Assembly (NCBI GenBank): GCA_964542475.1
Contig: CAZIUL010000018.1
Location: 1-64,000 of the forward strand
DNA length: 64,000 nt
Direction: 5' to 3'
Source of the DNA: CAZIUL01 sp964542475
GTDB taxonomy: Bacteria; Planctomycetota; B15-G4; CAYZWU01
The notes under the pieces were generated by a model. That model saw only the letters and a list, made by a program, of their open reading frames with translations. It searched no databases and was not told the origin of the DNA. Of this stretch, positions 25,637 through 34,239 are shown piece after piece. The position numbers and the translations under genes were made by a program. Position 1 is the first letter of the stretch. Every line of letters starts with the position of its first letter.

Positions 25637-27238
25637 TCACTCGTCTTTCTTCACGGCACGCACGCCCATTCTTTCGAGATGACTCCTGTGAGCCTTGACG
25701 CGCCGGCTGAACCCGTCCCAGTCGCGCACCTCTTTCGGGGACCATCCCCGCTCGGCAACTGACAGCAGGCGCGGGAAGAGCTGGGAGTCGACCTTATCGG
25801 GTTCGCGGTCGATGTGAGACCAGAAGTTGGCTTGAAGCCCGAGGATATGTTTCTCCCCCTCCTTTTCGAGTTCCTCTGGAACCGGTTCGAAAAGGTAGGC
25901 CTTGCGCGTGTCGATCCGGTCGTAGGTGTAGTCGAAATAGCAGTGGCTCGTTGGCGACATGACAACATCGTGGCCGGCTTTTGCCGCGGCGATGCCTCCC
26001 TTCATCCCGCGCCAGCTCATCACTGCCGCATTGGGCGCAAGCCCGCCCTCGAGAATCTCGTCCCAGCCGATGATCGTCCGTCCCCTGGAGCTGACGAACC
26101 GCTCGACCCTCTTGATGAAATAGCTCTGCAGCTCCTGCTCGCTGTCGAGCCCCTCCTTATCCATCCGCTCCCGGCAGCGGGCGCACCCTGCCCAGCGATG
26201 CTTGGGCGCTTCGTCTCCGCCGATGTGGATGTACTGCGAGGGAAAGATCTCAAAAACCTCTGAGAGCACATCCTCGATGAACCGAAAGGTCTTCTCGCTG
26301 CCGGCGCAGAAGATGTCCTTGTTGATGCCCGGCCCCTTGAAAAAGGGAAAGATCTCGAACGGCCCCCCGGTGCACGACAGCTCCGGGTGGCACGAAAGCG
26401 CAGCCAGGCAATGGCCGGGCATTTCGATCTCCGGAACGATCGTGATGTTGCGCGCTGCCGCATAGCGTACGAGATCGCCCATCTCCTTCTGCGTGTAGAA
26501 TCCCTCGTGGGAGGGGGGCTCGTTCCACCTGGCCGGGAAACGGGCCCCCTTGCGTGTAAGCTCGGGATACTTCTCTATCTCGATCCGCCATCCCTGGTCG
26601 TCGGTAAGGTGCAGGTGAAGCACGTTCATCTTGTAGAAGACCATGCGGTCGATCGTTTTCTTGATGTAGTCGACCGACTGGAAAGTGCGCGAACAGTCGA
26701 GCATCAGGCCGCGCCACGCAAACCGCGGGAAGTCTTTGATCGCCACGCATGGGAGGCGCAGGCTTTCTGCCGGGTTATCATCCGGATCGCCAGGCCCAAG
26801 CAGAAGCTGGCGCAGGGTCTGGCAGCCGTAGATGAGTCCCTCGCCCCGCACGGCCCGGATCACGACCCCTTCACGGCTCACGCGCAAATGATACCCTGAT
26901 CCGCCCACATCTCCGGATTGCGGATCGATGCGCAGCTCGATCGTGCTGTCAGGATCGTTCTCAAGCGGGTGCACGGCCAGCTCCGTTTTGATGCCCGCGT
27001 CTCGAGCAAGGTACTGCCTGAGCAGCTTGCCCGCCGCGTGCGAGCCCCTGTGCGCAACGATCACCGTCTTCCCGTCGATCTGAAAGCAGCCGTTTCCCCG
27101 CTCGATCGAGACCGGCTGCGGAATCAGGTCGACACCTGTTGCGGCATGCGCGCTCGCTGCCAGGCAGGAACAGCTCAGAACGAACGCGGCCGCGGCCGGC
27201 CATAAAGGCGCAATGGAACTCCCGGATCGACAAAGCAT
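25637..27238 (-). CDS. GH20 beta-N-acetylhexosaminidase
   Basis: The 533-residue exported enzyme has a signal peptide (residues about 1-32, AFVLSCSCLAASAHA), a GH20b-type N-terminal domain (about 35-165) and a GH20 (beta/alpha)8 domain from about 170. Motifs are HLHLTDDQGWRIEIEKYPEL and HIGGDEAPKHRW, whose Asp-Glu pair is the substrate-assisted catalytic dyad. It hydrolyses terminal GlcNAc or GalNAc from glycans, probably in the periplasm. GGAG lies about 10 bp before the start. The SSS transporter ends 42 bp upstream in the same direction, so the two form a salvage unit. Confidence 0.93.
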   Translation of the reverse strand: MLCRSGSSIAPLWPAAAAFVLSCSCLAASAHAATGVDLIPQPVSIERGNGCFQIDGKTVIVAHRGSHAAGKLLRQYLARDAGIKTELAVHPLENDPDSTIELRIDPQSGDVGGSGYHLRVSREGVVIRAVRGEGLIYGCQTLRQLLLGPGDPDDNPAESLRLPCVAIKDFPRFAWRGLMLDCSRTFQSVDYIKKTIDRMVFYKMNVLHLHLTDDQGWRIEIEKYPELTRKGARFPARWNEPPSHEGFYTQKEMGDLVRYAAARNITIVPEIEMPGHCLAALSCHPELSCTGGPFEIFPFFKGPGINKDIFCAGSEKTFRFIEDVLSEVFEIFPSQYIHIGGDEAPKHRWAGCARCRERMDKEGLDSEQELQSYFIKRVERFVSSRGRTIIGWDEILEGGLAPNAAVMSWRGMKGGIAAAKAGHDVVMSPTSHCYFDYTYDRIDTRKAYLFEPVPEELEKEGEKHILGLQANFWSHIDREPDKVDSQLFPRLLSVAERGWSPKEVRDWDGFSRRVKAHRSHLERMGVRAVKKDE

Positions 27239-27280
27239 GTTTCGATTACTCCAAGAAAAAAAAGAGCGCGGCCGATCCTC

Positions 27281-28888
27281 TCAGGCAAAGACCGCGTAAA
27301 GGAAGACCATAACCGCAAAAAGCAGGGCCGCAAGAAACTTGTAGTTGCCCACGCCGGGCCAGCCCGGGCTGCGCAGAGCGTCGAGCGGGCTGCCCCAGAC
27401 CAGCTTCCTGCTGCGCTCGTCGTGCTGGTGGGGTTTCAGCGCGGACATGACCACGAGGATGACCAGGCAGATCACGAAGAGATAAAAGGTTGCCATCATG
27501 GACGGTACGTTCCACCCGGTCGACTCCTTGAATATGTCGAGAAGAAAAACCGCCAGGCCGAGCCCCGAGCCGGTATACAGGGTCCATTGCGCGGCCCGGC
27601 CCGAGGCGCGCTTCCAGAAAACGCCGGCCACGAAAACAGCCGTTATCGGCGGGGCGATGTAGCAGATCATTGCAACGATCCCCTGGAAAATGCTCTCCCA
27701 GCGCGCGATGTGCGGCGACCAGGCGATCGCCGCGATCATGGCGGCAAAGGTTACGATGCGGCCGATGCCCACCAGCTTGCGCTCAGGCGTATCGGGTTTC
27801 CAGCGCTTGTAAAGGTCATGGCTGAAGAGCGTGGCTATCGAGTTCAGGGCGCCGGACACGGTGCCCATCAGTGCGGCGAGCAGCGCGGCAGCCACCACGC
27901 CCTTGAGCCCGACCGGAAGCAGATGGCTGATCATGAAGGCGTAGGTGTCGGCGGATTCAACGATCTCATCCGGGAGCCGGCCCTGCTTGACCAAGGCGTA
28001 GCACATCAGCCCGGGCAGCACGAAAATGAACACGGGCAGGATTTTGATGAATCCGGCAAACAGCGGCCCCACCCTGGCGTGGTTCTCGTCCTTGGCCCCG
28101 AGCACGCGCTGCACTATGGTCTGATCGGCGCACCAGTACCAGAGCCCGATCACAGGGTAGCCGAGAAAGACCGCGTACCAGGGAAGGGTGGGCGACTCCT
28201 CTGCGCTGCGCAGCACCGTGAGCTTGACAGGCTCCACGACAGCGGCGATCTCGCTCCACCCGCCCGTCTTGACGTAGGCGATCGCTGTGATGCACACCGC
28301 ACCGGCCAGGAGGATCACGGTCTGGATCGATTCGGTGACGACCACCGCCATCAGGCCGCCCACGATCGTGTAAAGCCCGGTCAAGCCGGCAGTGACGATA
28401 ATGCTCGTGTATAGGTCGATGCCAAACATCCCGTGCAGCACCACCGCCCCGGTGTAAAGCGAAAAGCCGATGTGGATGAAGATCGCCGAGACGATCGACA
28501 GGACCGCGAGCCAGTCGCGGCACGCCCTGTTGTAGCGTTGCTCGAGGAAGTCCGGCAGCGTGGCCACCCGGCTGCGGATGTAAAATGGCGCGAAGAAGAG
28601 GGAGAGCATGATGAGCGTGAACGCAGCCATCCACTCGAAGTTTCCATAGGCAAGCCCGTTCTCGTAGCCTTCCTGCGCCAGGGAGACCAGGTGAATAGTG
28701 GAGATGTTGGTGGAAAACAGGGCGAGGCCGATGACCGGCCACTTGAGCGTGCCCCCCGCCAGGAAGAAGCTTCTGCCGGCTCCGTGACTGTTTCTGCGCC
28801 TCAGCCCCACCCAGCAGCCAAGCCCCACGATTCCGAACAGGTAAACGGCTATGATCACCAGGTCGGGCGTTTCAATGGTCAGGGTCAA
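27281..28888 (-). CDS. Sodium/solute symporter (SSS family)
   Basis: The 535-residue membrane protein has about 13-14 hydrophobic segments and typical SSS/SGLT motifs: ARSRNSHGAGR-like region after TM1, IGLALFSTNIS in TM2, GLYTIVGGLMAVVVTE, CADQTIVQRVLGAKDE and AALLAALMGTVSGALNS. It is probably a Na+-driven sugar transporter. Lying 42 bp upstream of the GH20 gene in the same direction, it probably imports the released amino sugar. The genes to the right are divergent (253-bp spacer). Confidence 0.9.
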   Translation of the reverse strand: MTLTIETPDLVIIAVYLFGIVGLGCWVGLRRRNSHGAGRSFFLAGGTLKWPVIGLALFSTNISTIHLVSLAQEGYENGLAYGNFEWMAAFTLIMLSLFFAPFYIRSRVATLPDFLEQRYNRACRDWLAVLSIVSAIFIHIGFSLYTGAVVLHGMFGIDLYTSIIVTAGLTGLYTIVGGLMAVVVTESIQTVILLAGAVCITAIAYVKTGGWSEIAAVVEPVKLTVLRSAEESPTLPWYAVFLGYPVIGLWYWCADQTIVQRVLGAKDENHARVGPLFAGFIKILPVFIFVLPGLMCYALVKQGRLPDEIVESADTYAFMISHLLPVGLKGVVAAALLAALMGTVSGALNSIATLFSHDLYKRWKPDTPERKLVGIGRIVTFAAMIAAIAWSPHIARWESIFQGIVAMICYIAPPITAVFVAGVFWKRASGRAAQWTLYTGSGLGLAVFLLDIFKESTGWNVPSMMATFYLFVICLVILVVMSALKPHQHDERSRKLVWGSPLDALRSPGWPGVGNYKFLAALLFAVMVFLYAVFA

Positions 28889-29141
28889 GTCAGCCTTCCT
28901 TTCTTCGGATCTCCTCTGTCGCCCGCAGCTTTTTCGCTAGGATGGTGGGAAGGTAGCGTCAGGCGCGGCAATATGGCGCCGGACGGCCCGCCCTCCGCGG
29001 GATAGCGTTTCTGTATGATATTGCTAAAACAGATGAAAAAAACTACTATTTCCCGCACGTGACCGACGAGTGCCGATGGTCCGCGCCCGGGGCTGACAAC
29101 CGGCAGTTTGATTCGTTCTCGTAAAACAAGGAGCAATGGCC

Positions 29142-29903
29142 ATGGAGGACATACTTGTTGATCTGAGCCCTGACAAGCTGGCGGCATGGTATGGCCGGCT
29201 CGCGGACAAAACCGCTGAACGCAAGTGGGGAGGGACGGAAAAGCTCGCTTCCAGGTGCCTTCGCATCTGGCTGGAAAACAAAACACCGTTCAGCACAATA
29301 ACCGTTGATGCTCCGGATGAGCTCCGCAACAGCCCTTACGTGGCCAAAGAGCTCAAGTACCACAGGAAGGTATATCTCACCGAAGAAAAAGCGCGCTTGT
29401 CTTCCGGCATGACATGGGCGGGGATCGTCCCCCGGCTCCAGGGAAAGCACACGACCAAGGCAAAGCGGCTGACAGGAATAAAAATGGAGTACACAAGCCT
29501 GGTCAAGATACCGATCACTTCAAAGGTTTTCGGCCCTGCCGAGGACAAGGACCTTTTATACGCGCTTCACGGGCTTCAGCTCGAAACAGAGGCGACCGTT
29601 TCCTGTTCCATGATGGCGGGCTCGAGCTTCGTGCGCGTCGTGTTCGTGAGCTTTCAGGCCAAGCTTAAAAACAGGTACGAGTGGGACCACTCGCAGCAGA
29701 TCAAGGTGCCGAATCCGGACTACAAGAGCCGCGGCGCGGAAGCGGTTGCCCCTCTATCCGAGTTCGTGACCATCAACAACATCAACGCAAAACGGCTGGA
29801 AGAGGCAGGAATGGCAGCTCCATACTATCTCGAATCCGACACATGGTACGTTGATTCGGTTCTCGGAGCCCCGGGGCAGGTTGACCTCGAAAAAAAGATA
29901 TAG
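29142..29903 (+). CDS. Hypothetical protein
   Basis: The 253-residue soluble protein (start ATG 29142 preferred over 29136, since AAGGAG then sits 8 bp upstream) has no signal peptide or membrane segment. It is Lys-rich, with several beta-strand-like stretches (ITSKVFGPAEDKDLL, SFVRVVFVSFQAKLK) and a final YYLESDTWYVDSVLG segment. I recognise no family. Its stop lies 20 bp from the convergent beta-helix gene, and a decayed hairpin repeat (about 29904-29918) fills that gap. Confidence 0.65.
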   Translation: MEDILVDLSPDKLAAWYGRLADKTAERKWGGTEKLASRCLRIWLENKTPFSTITVDAPDELRNSPYVAKELKYHRKVYLTEEKARLSSGMTWAGIVPRLQGKHTTKAKRLTGIKMEYTSLVKIPITSKVFGPAEDKDLLYALHGLQLETEATVSCSMMAGSSFVRVVFVSFQAKLKNRYEWDHSQQIKVPNPDYKSRGAEAVAPLSEFVTINNINAKRLEEAGMAAPYYLESDTWYVDSVLGAPGQVDLEKKI

Positions 29904-29922
29904 CGCCGCTCCGCCGGCCCCG

Positions 29923-31635
29923 CTACTTCGAATTCAGGTTTTTGCGCTTCATAAGGCAGTACTCGTCAGCCCCCATGTCAGCGACTGCTTCCTGGGGCGG
30001 TAACCCCGCCGGAAAAACCCCTATCCCGTTCCCCGGGAATTTTCTCGGATCCCCCTCGAAATCCAAGGCCGGCAGATTTTCCGCGAAGTTGTCTCCCGCG
30101 TCGATGCAGGGGGAAGCGCAGGAGAGGTGATAATCGTTGTTGACCGGATCAATGAAGAGCGGATCCGCATCGATCATTCCGGACTTCCAGTTGAGAACGG
30201 AGCCCGGCTCGACATACACGGAGCTCAATCCCCGGCACACATCGGAATAGCTGATATTCAGCAGGGAGGCGGCCATCCATGTTCCCATGTGAATCTCCGG
30301 GCCCACCGCAGCTGAATTCTCCCATAGGATTGTGTTCGCGACTGTTGTCTTGCACCCGCACAAGCTCAAGCCCCCGCCGAAATCAGCCGTGTTTCCATGG
30401 ATGGTGTTGTTGGCCAGCCTCAGGCGAAGAACATACGTGCCCCCTATTCCGCCGCCGTACTCAGCACTGTTTCCCTTGATGATGTTGTTGGTCAAAGGAG
30501 GAAGAAGCTGGGTGTGCAGGCTGATTCCGCCTCCCTCCCTCCCGGCCGAATTGCCTGTGATGATGTTGCCAGTGATGTGCGGGAATACCTCGTCATAACA
30601 GTAGATGCCGCCGCCGTCGTATGCTGTCGCAATGTTGTCCTGAATTATGTTGCCGGTAATCATCGGGCCGGCGGAGAATCGAACATAGATCCCTCCGCCG
30701 TAATACGCTTCGTTGCGTAAAACGGTGTTGCCCGCGATTGTTGGCGAAGACCACCTGCAGTAGATACCCCCGCCTGACAAGGCCGTGTTGTTCGAAATCG
30801 TGTTGGAAAAAAGATCGGAATCGGAGCCAAACGAGAGGCTGATTCCGCCGCCTTCCTTTGCATTGTTGTCCGAAACCGTGTTGTTGGACATGGACGGCGA
30901 TGATGAGAAGCAGTAGATACCACCGCCTTTGAGCGCATCGTTTCCCGAAACGGTGTTGCCGGACATGGCGGGCGACGATCCGTAACAGTAGACCGCTCCG
31001 CCCCCGTCATCCGCGGTGTTCGACTCGATCGTGTTGTCATGGATCCCGGGTGAAGAGCCCGAACAGTAGATCGCGCCCCCGTCGTCCGCAGTGTTCCCGA
31101 AAAAGGTATTGCCTGTTACCGCGGGCGAAGACGAGTAACAGTGGAGGCCCCCGCCCTTGATCGAGCTGTTTCCCGAAAAGGTGTTTCCTGTTATGACAGG
31201 AGAGGCGCTGTCGCAGCATATTCCGCCGCCCCAGTAAACCCCCGTGTTCCCCGCGATGATGTTGTTTGTGATCGCCGGCGAAGAACCGTCGCAGTAGATC
31301 CCGCCGCCTTTATCAGCCTGCCCGTTGGTAAGGGTGAAACCGTCAATAACCGAAAGGCAGTCTTCGCCGCTTACGAAGACAACAACGCTCCCCGACCCGC
31401 ATCCGTCGAGAACCGTTGCTCCCGGCCCGTCCGTGCTACAAACCAGAACGGCCTTGCCCTTGAAGTCGATGTTCTCCGTGTATGTTCCGGAGGCAACCTG
31501 CACGATGTCCCCGTCCTTTGCCGTGTCAATACCCGCCTGCACGGTTGGTTGGTCTGCAGGAACGTTGATCGTGTCGGCATGAACCATGTCCGAAAACAAC
31601 AGGGCGAAGGCGAAAGATAACATCGCTCTGATCAT
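29923..31635 (-). CDS. Secreted parallel beta-helix (right-handed) repeat protein
   Basis: The 570-residue protein has a signal peptide (MIRAMLSFAFALLFSDMVHA), then a DUF1565/NosD-like opening (INVPADQPTVQAGIDTAKDG), and about a dozen imperfect repeats of roughly 24 residues of the type GGGIYCxSSSPxxxxNTVSxN. The repeats are those of right-handed beta-helix (pectate-lyase-like) proteins. The C terminus ends CIDAGDNFAENLP...ADMGADEY, a standard ending of this group in PVC and related bacteria. No catalytic residues are visible, so it is more likely an adhesin-like or glycan-binding surface protein. DNA repeats in the gene make misassembly possible. Confidence 0.85.
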   Translation of the reverse strand: MIRAMLSFAFALLFSDMVHADTINVPADQPTVQAGIDTAKDGDIVQVASGTYTENIDFKGKAVLVCSTDGPGATVLDGCGSGSVVVFVSGEDCLSVIDGFTLTNGQADKGGGIYCDGSSPAITNNIIAGNTGVYWGGGICCDSASPVITGNTFSGNSSIKGGGLHCYSSSPAVTGNTFFGNTADDGGAIYCSGSSPGIHDNTIESNTADDGGGAVYCYGSSPAMSGNTVSGNDALKGGGIYCFSSSPSMSNNTVSDNNAKEGGGISLSFGSDSDLFSNTISNNTALSGGGIYCRWSSPTIAGNTVLRNEAYYGGGIYVRFSAGPMITGNIIQDNIATAYDGGGIYCYDEVFPHITGNIITGNSAGREGGGISLHTQLLPPLTNNIIKGNSAEYGGGIGGTYVLRLRLANNTIHGNTADFGGGLSLCGCKTTVANTILWENSAAVGPEIHMGTWMAASLLNISYSDVCRGLSSVYVEPGSVLNWKSGMIDADPLFIDPVNNDYHLSCASPCIDAGDNFAENLPALDFEGDPRKFPGNGIGVFPAGLPPQEAVADMGADEYCLMKRKNLNSK

Positions 31636-31767
31636 GACATGATTTCCTGGGCCTTGTTTAGATGTTTTCCGAGAAAGGATTATATCATTATCCTCAATCC
31701 GAGAAAAGAACTTTCGGATTATGGCCTCGTAAATCTGGACCTGAAGAGGACGGCATGGAAGCAGGCT

Positions 31768-31863
31768 ATAGGAACAGACCTGCAGTCGTCTCCTGACATG
31801 CGCCTTGCCACATCACAGTTTACGGCACCTCGCGACGAAGAGTATGAAATAAGCGGGCTAATC
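31768..31863. repeat. Long inverted-repeat element, right-arm fragment
   Basis: This contains the GTCGTCTCCTGACATGCGCC to GAAGAGTATGAAATAAGCGG part of the long inverted repeat, only one arm. Just before it, CCTGAAGAGGACGGCATGGA (31740-31759) matches the hairpin-repeat flank at about 48340-48365 in the opposite orientation. The two families sit side by side here. The remaining spacer between the divergent genes has no other recognisable content. Confidence 0.7.
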
Positions 31864-31928
31864 TAAAGTACCACGTTCCCGGATTCCGATGATATTCGTA
31901 AGGATCTGAACCCCGGGGGCGAAACAAA

Positions 31929-32951
31929 ATGGAAAAACACCTGCACCAAGAGTTACTCGATGCAATATCTCCCGCGCTCGGCATGGCATCCGAGAAATGC
32001 ACCGTCCACAGTCAAAAGACCGCGGACGCGCTGTGCCCGGAATGCGGGAAGCTGTACTGCATGAGATGCATGGCTTTCGACCAGGAAAGCGAAACCCTGG
32101 TCTGCGGCCGCTGCCGTGCAAACCTCATAAACCGAGTCGGCCGGTCGATGCTGTCACGGATCGCGCGGCTGCCGTTCGTGTACGTGATGCTCCTCGCCTC
32201 GCTCACATTCGCGGCTTATGCGTCAGGGCTCGGAAACCCGGGCATCGATGAGATGCAAAAGGCTGATTCGGACAAGCCGTGGTTTCAGAACCGCGCGGGA
32301 AAGCTGTGGGTCCAGCAGGCTTCCAGGACAAAAAAAAGAGTGGAGCAGCTCGAGAACGGAAACGCACCGCAGGAGGAGCTGTTGTCATGGGCAAAGCTGA
32401 CACATTCCGCCTTTGCCAATGCGCACAAATGCTGGGAAGGGAAAGAGCCGGAGATCGATCTCGCAATCGGCAAAGCGCTCGCGCTGGCTGAAACGGGCCA
32501 AAAGAGATCGGCGTACCATGCGCTTCTGAACCTGGACAGGGAGATGTTCCCGGATCACCCGGCCCGCCTTGCGTACCTGTATCACAGGGGCAAGGCCGCC
32601 TTGCAATGCGGCTGCAGGAAAGAAGCTGTAAAGGACTGGACCCGTGCGCTCAAAATGGCGGAGCCTTCCTCCTCATACACATCGCCCTGGCTGATGTTGA
32701 ACAGGATCAACGATGTGTTTTCCGTAAAAAACATGGAAGGTGTGATTCTCCAGTGGATCCGCCAGAGCTGCGGCACACTCATGGGTGCACATGATATCCG
32801 TGAAAACATTTTCAACCGGATCCGGGAAAACGGCATGGAGGCGGAGTTTCCTCGAAACCAGATCCCGTGTCCGGCGCAGTCAAATGTCGTCGAGGAACGT
32901 GAGCCAACGGTTCCCGGCCCTGTGATTAGCTGGCGCCTACACAAGGATTGA
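31929..32951 (+). CDS. B-box-type zinc finger membrane protein
   Basis: The 340-residue protein has an N-terminal zinc-binding domain with C24, H27, C36, C39, C44, C47, C59 and C62, the spacing of bacterial B-box-like fingers. One transmembrane segment follows (about 82-99), then a helical, TPR-like C-terminal region (about 150-260) and a Cys-containing tail. The zinc domain is probably cytosolic and the TPR region on the other side. The downstream rhomboid gene starts 3 bp after its stop, so the two are translationally coupled and probably act together, for example in membrane protein quality control. Function is unknown. Confidence 0.75.
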   Translation: MEKHLHQELLDAISPALGMASEKCTVHSQKTADALCPECGKLYCMRCMAFDQESETLVCGRCRANLINRVGRSMLSRIARLPFVYVMLLASLTFAAYASGLGNPGIDEMQKADSDKPWFQNRAGKLWVQQASRTKKRVEQLENGNAPQEELLSWAKLTHSAFANAHKCWEGKEPEIDLAIGKALALAETGQKRSAYHALLNLDREMFPDHPARLAYLYHRGKAALQCGCRKEAVKDWTRALKMAEPSSSYTSPWLMLNRINDVFSVKNMEGVILQWIRQSCGTLMGAHDIRENIFNRIRENGMEAEFPRNQIPCPAQSNVVEEREPTVPGPVISWRLHKD

Positions 32952-32953
32952 AC

Positions 32954-34162
32954 ATGTTTATACCGTTTTTCATCGATACCGAACGCGATTGGAATTACCG
33001 CCAGAGGGTGCCATGGGTGGTATGCTGCCTGATCTCGACCTATGTTCTGTTTCACCTCTACCTGACACAGCACATCAGCCCGGAAGCGCGCACCGACCTG
33101 TTCTACAGGTACGGAGTCGTTTCCTCCGGTTTTCAGTGGTACACGGTTTTCACCTGCACTTTCCTTCACAGCGACTGGCTGCACCTTCTGGGCAACTGCT
33201 ACTTTCTGTGGCTCTTCGGCACGGGCATGGAAAAGCTGTTTGGAAGCGTCCGGTTTCTTTTCCTTTTCACGGCCGGCGCCCTGCTCAGCATGATGATACA
33301 CCTCTGGGCCATCCAGCCGTTCGTGGCTGACATGCCCACCATCGGAGCCTCCGGCGCGATCTCAGCCGTTCTCGGCGGGTTCTTTGTGATCTTGCCCAAG
33401 GCCAAGGTGCGCTGCCTTGTATATGTTATTTACAGGCCGCGCTTCGTTTCGGTGCCTTCCTGTATCGTGCTTGGTGCCTGGTTTCTGTGGCAGCTTTTCT
33501 GCAGCATCGAACCGGCTCTCGCTGAGTACGGAGTGGCGTTCTGGGCGCACACGGGAGGGTTTGCAGCAGGCACGGCTTATGCCACGCTGCTCTACGGCCT
33601 GATCCTCCGGCAGGCAAGCTGGACACAGTCCCGCGCAAAGGGACAGTTGGCCTACGCCTGGGACGCTTACCTGGATGGCAATTTTCAAGAGGCAGCCCGC
33701 GCATTCGACATGTTCGACGATTCGACACCTGAAAGCCTTGCCGCGACGAAACAACCGTTCCTGGCCGCTCTCCTTTGCCTCAACCACAACCGCAACCCGC
33801 AAGAAGCTGCAACCATGCTTTTTGCCGCGTTGCACCTCGCTGCAAGCCGCCTCGAGCATGCACGCGCTTTGACGATCTACCTGCAGATACGCGAGCGCAT
33901 CCCCAAAAAAATCGTTCCGGCAAAGGTTCACCGCGACGGGGCATATTCCGCGCTTTCCTGCTCTCAACCGGCCATCGGGCTCCAGGCAATGGCTGACGCG
34001 TTCAAGGCCGGCCTCGACGAGGGAACCGACATCCTTCTCGGGCGCGCGGAAGCTGTTCTTCGCAACACGCTGGGCCTGACCGAGTCCGCGGATGAGGTGA
34101 GCGGGCTGATAAAAAAGCTGGAAAAAAGCCAAAACGAAAAGACCGTTTCACCTTCGGTGTAG
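32954..34162 (+). CDS. Rhomboid-family intramembrane serine protease with C-terminal TPR-like region
   Basis: The 402-residue protein starts at ATG 32954 (AAGGA 6 bp upstream; MFIPFFIDTERDWN matches rhomboid N termini). It has a 6-7 TM rhomboid domain with H77/N81 (HLLGN), catalytic S133 (GASGAIS) and H199 (AHTGG), so the dyad is intact. Residues from about 225 form a soluble helical region resembling TPR, unusual in length. It cleaves transmembrane helices. Its coupling to the B-box protein suggests a substrate or partner. An alternative TTG start at 32948 overlaps the upstream stop. Confidence 0.9.
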   Translation: MFIPFFIDTERDWNYRQRVPWVVCCLISTYVLFHLYLTQHISPEARTDLFYRYGVVSSGFQWYTVFTCTFLHSDWLHLLGNCYFLWLFGTGMEKLFGSVRFLFLFTAGALLSMMIHLWAIQPFVADMPTIGASGAISAVLGGFFVILPKAKVRCLVYVIYRPRFVSVPSCIVLGAWFLWQLFCSIEPALAEYGVAFWAHTGGFAAGTAYATLLYGLILRQASWTQSRAKGQLAYAWDAYLDGNFQEAARAFDMFDDSTPESLAATKQPFLAALLCLNHNRNPQEAATMLFAALHLAASRLEHARALTIYLQIRERIPKKIVPAKVHRDGAYSALSCSQPAIGLQAMADAFKAGLDEGTDILLGRAEAVLRNTLGLTESADEVSGLIKKLEKSQNEKTVSPSV

Positions 34163-34193
34163 GAAGCGGTCCTGTGCTTGTTGATGGCGCGGA

Positions 34194-34226
34194 TAACCCG
34201 CTTATTTCATACTCTTCTGCTGCCGC
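34194..34226. repeat. Fragment of the long inverted-repeat element
   Basis: ACCCGCTTATTTCATACTCT followed by TCTGCTGCCGCACC is the outer end of one arm of the long inverted repeat. It lies between the rhomboid stop (34162) and the convergent Gfo/Idh stop (34240), consistent with a bidirectional end-of-gene location. Confidence 0.65.
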
Positions 34227-34239
34227 ACCTCCCGCGCCG

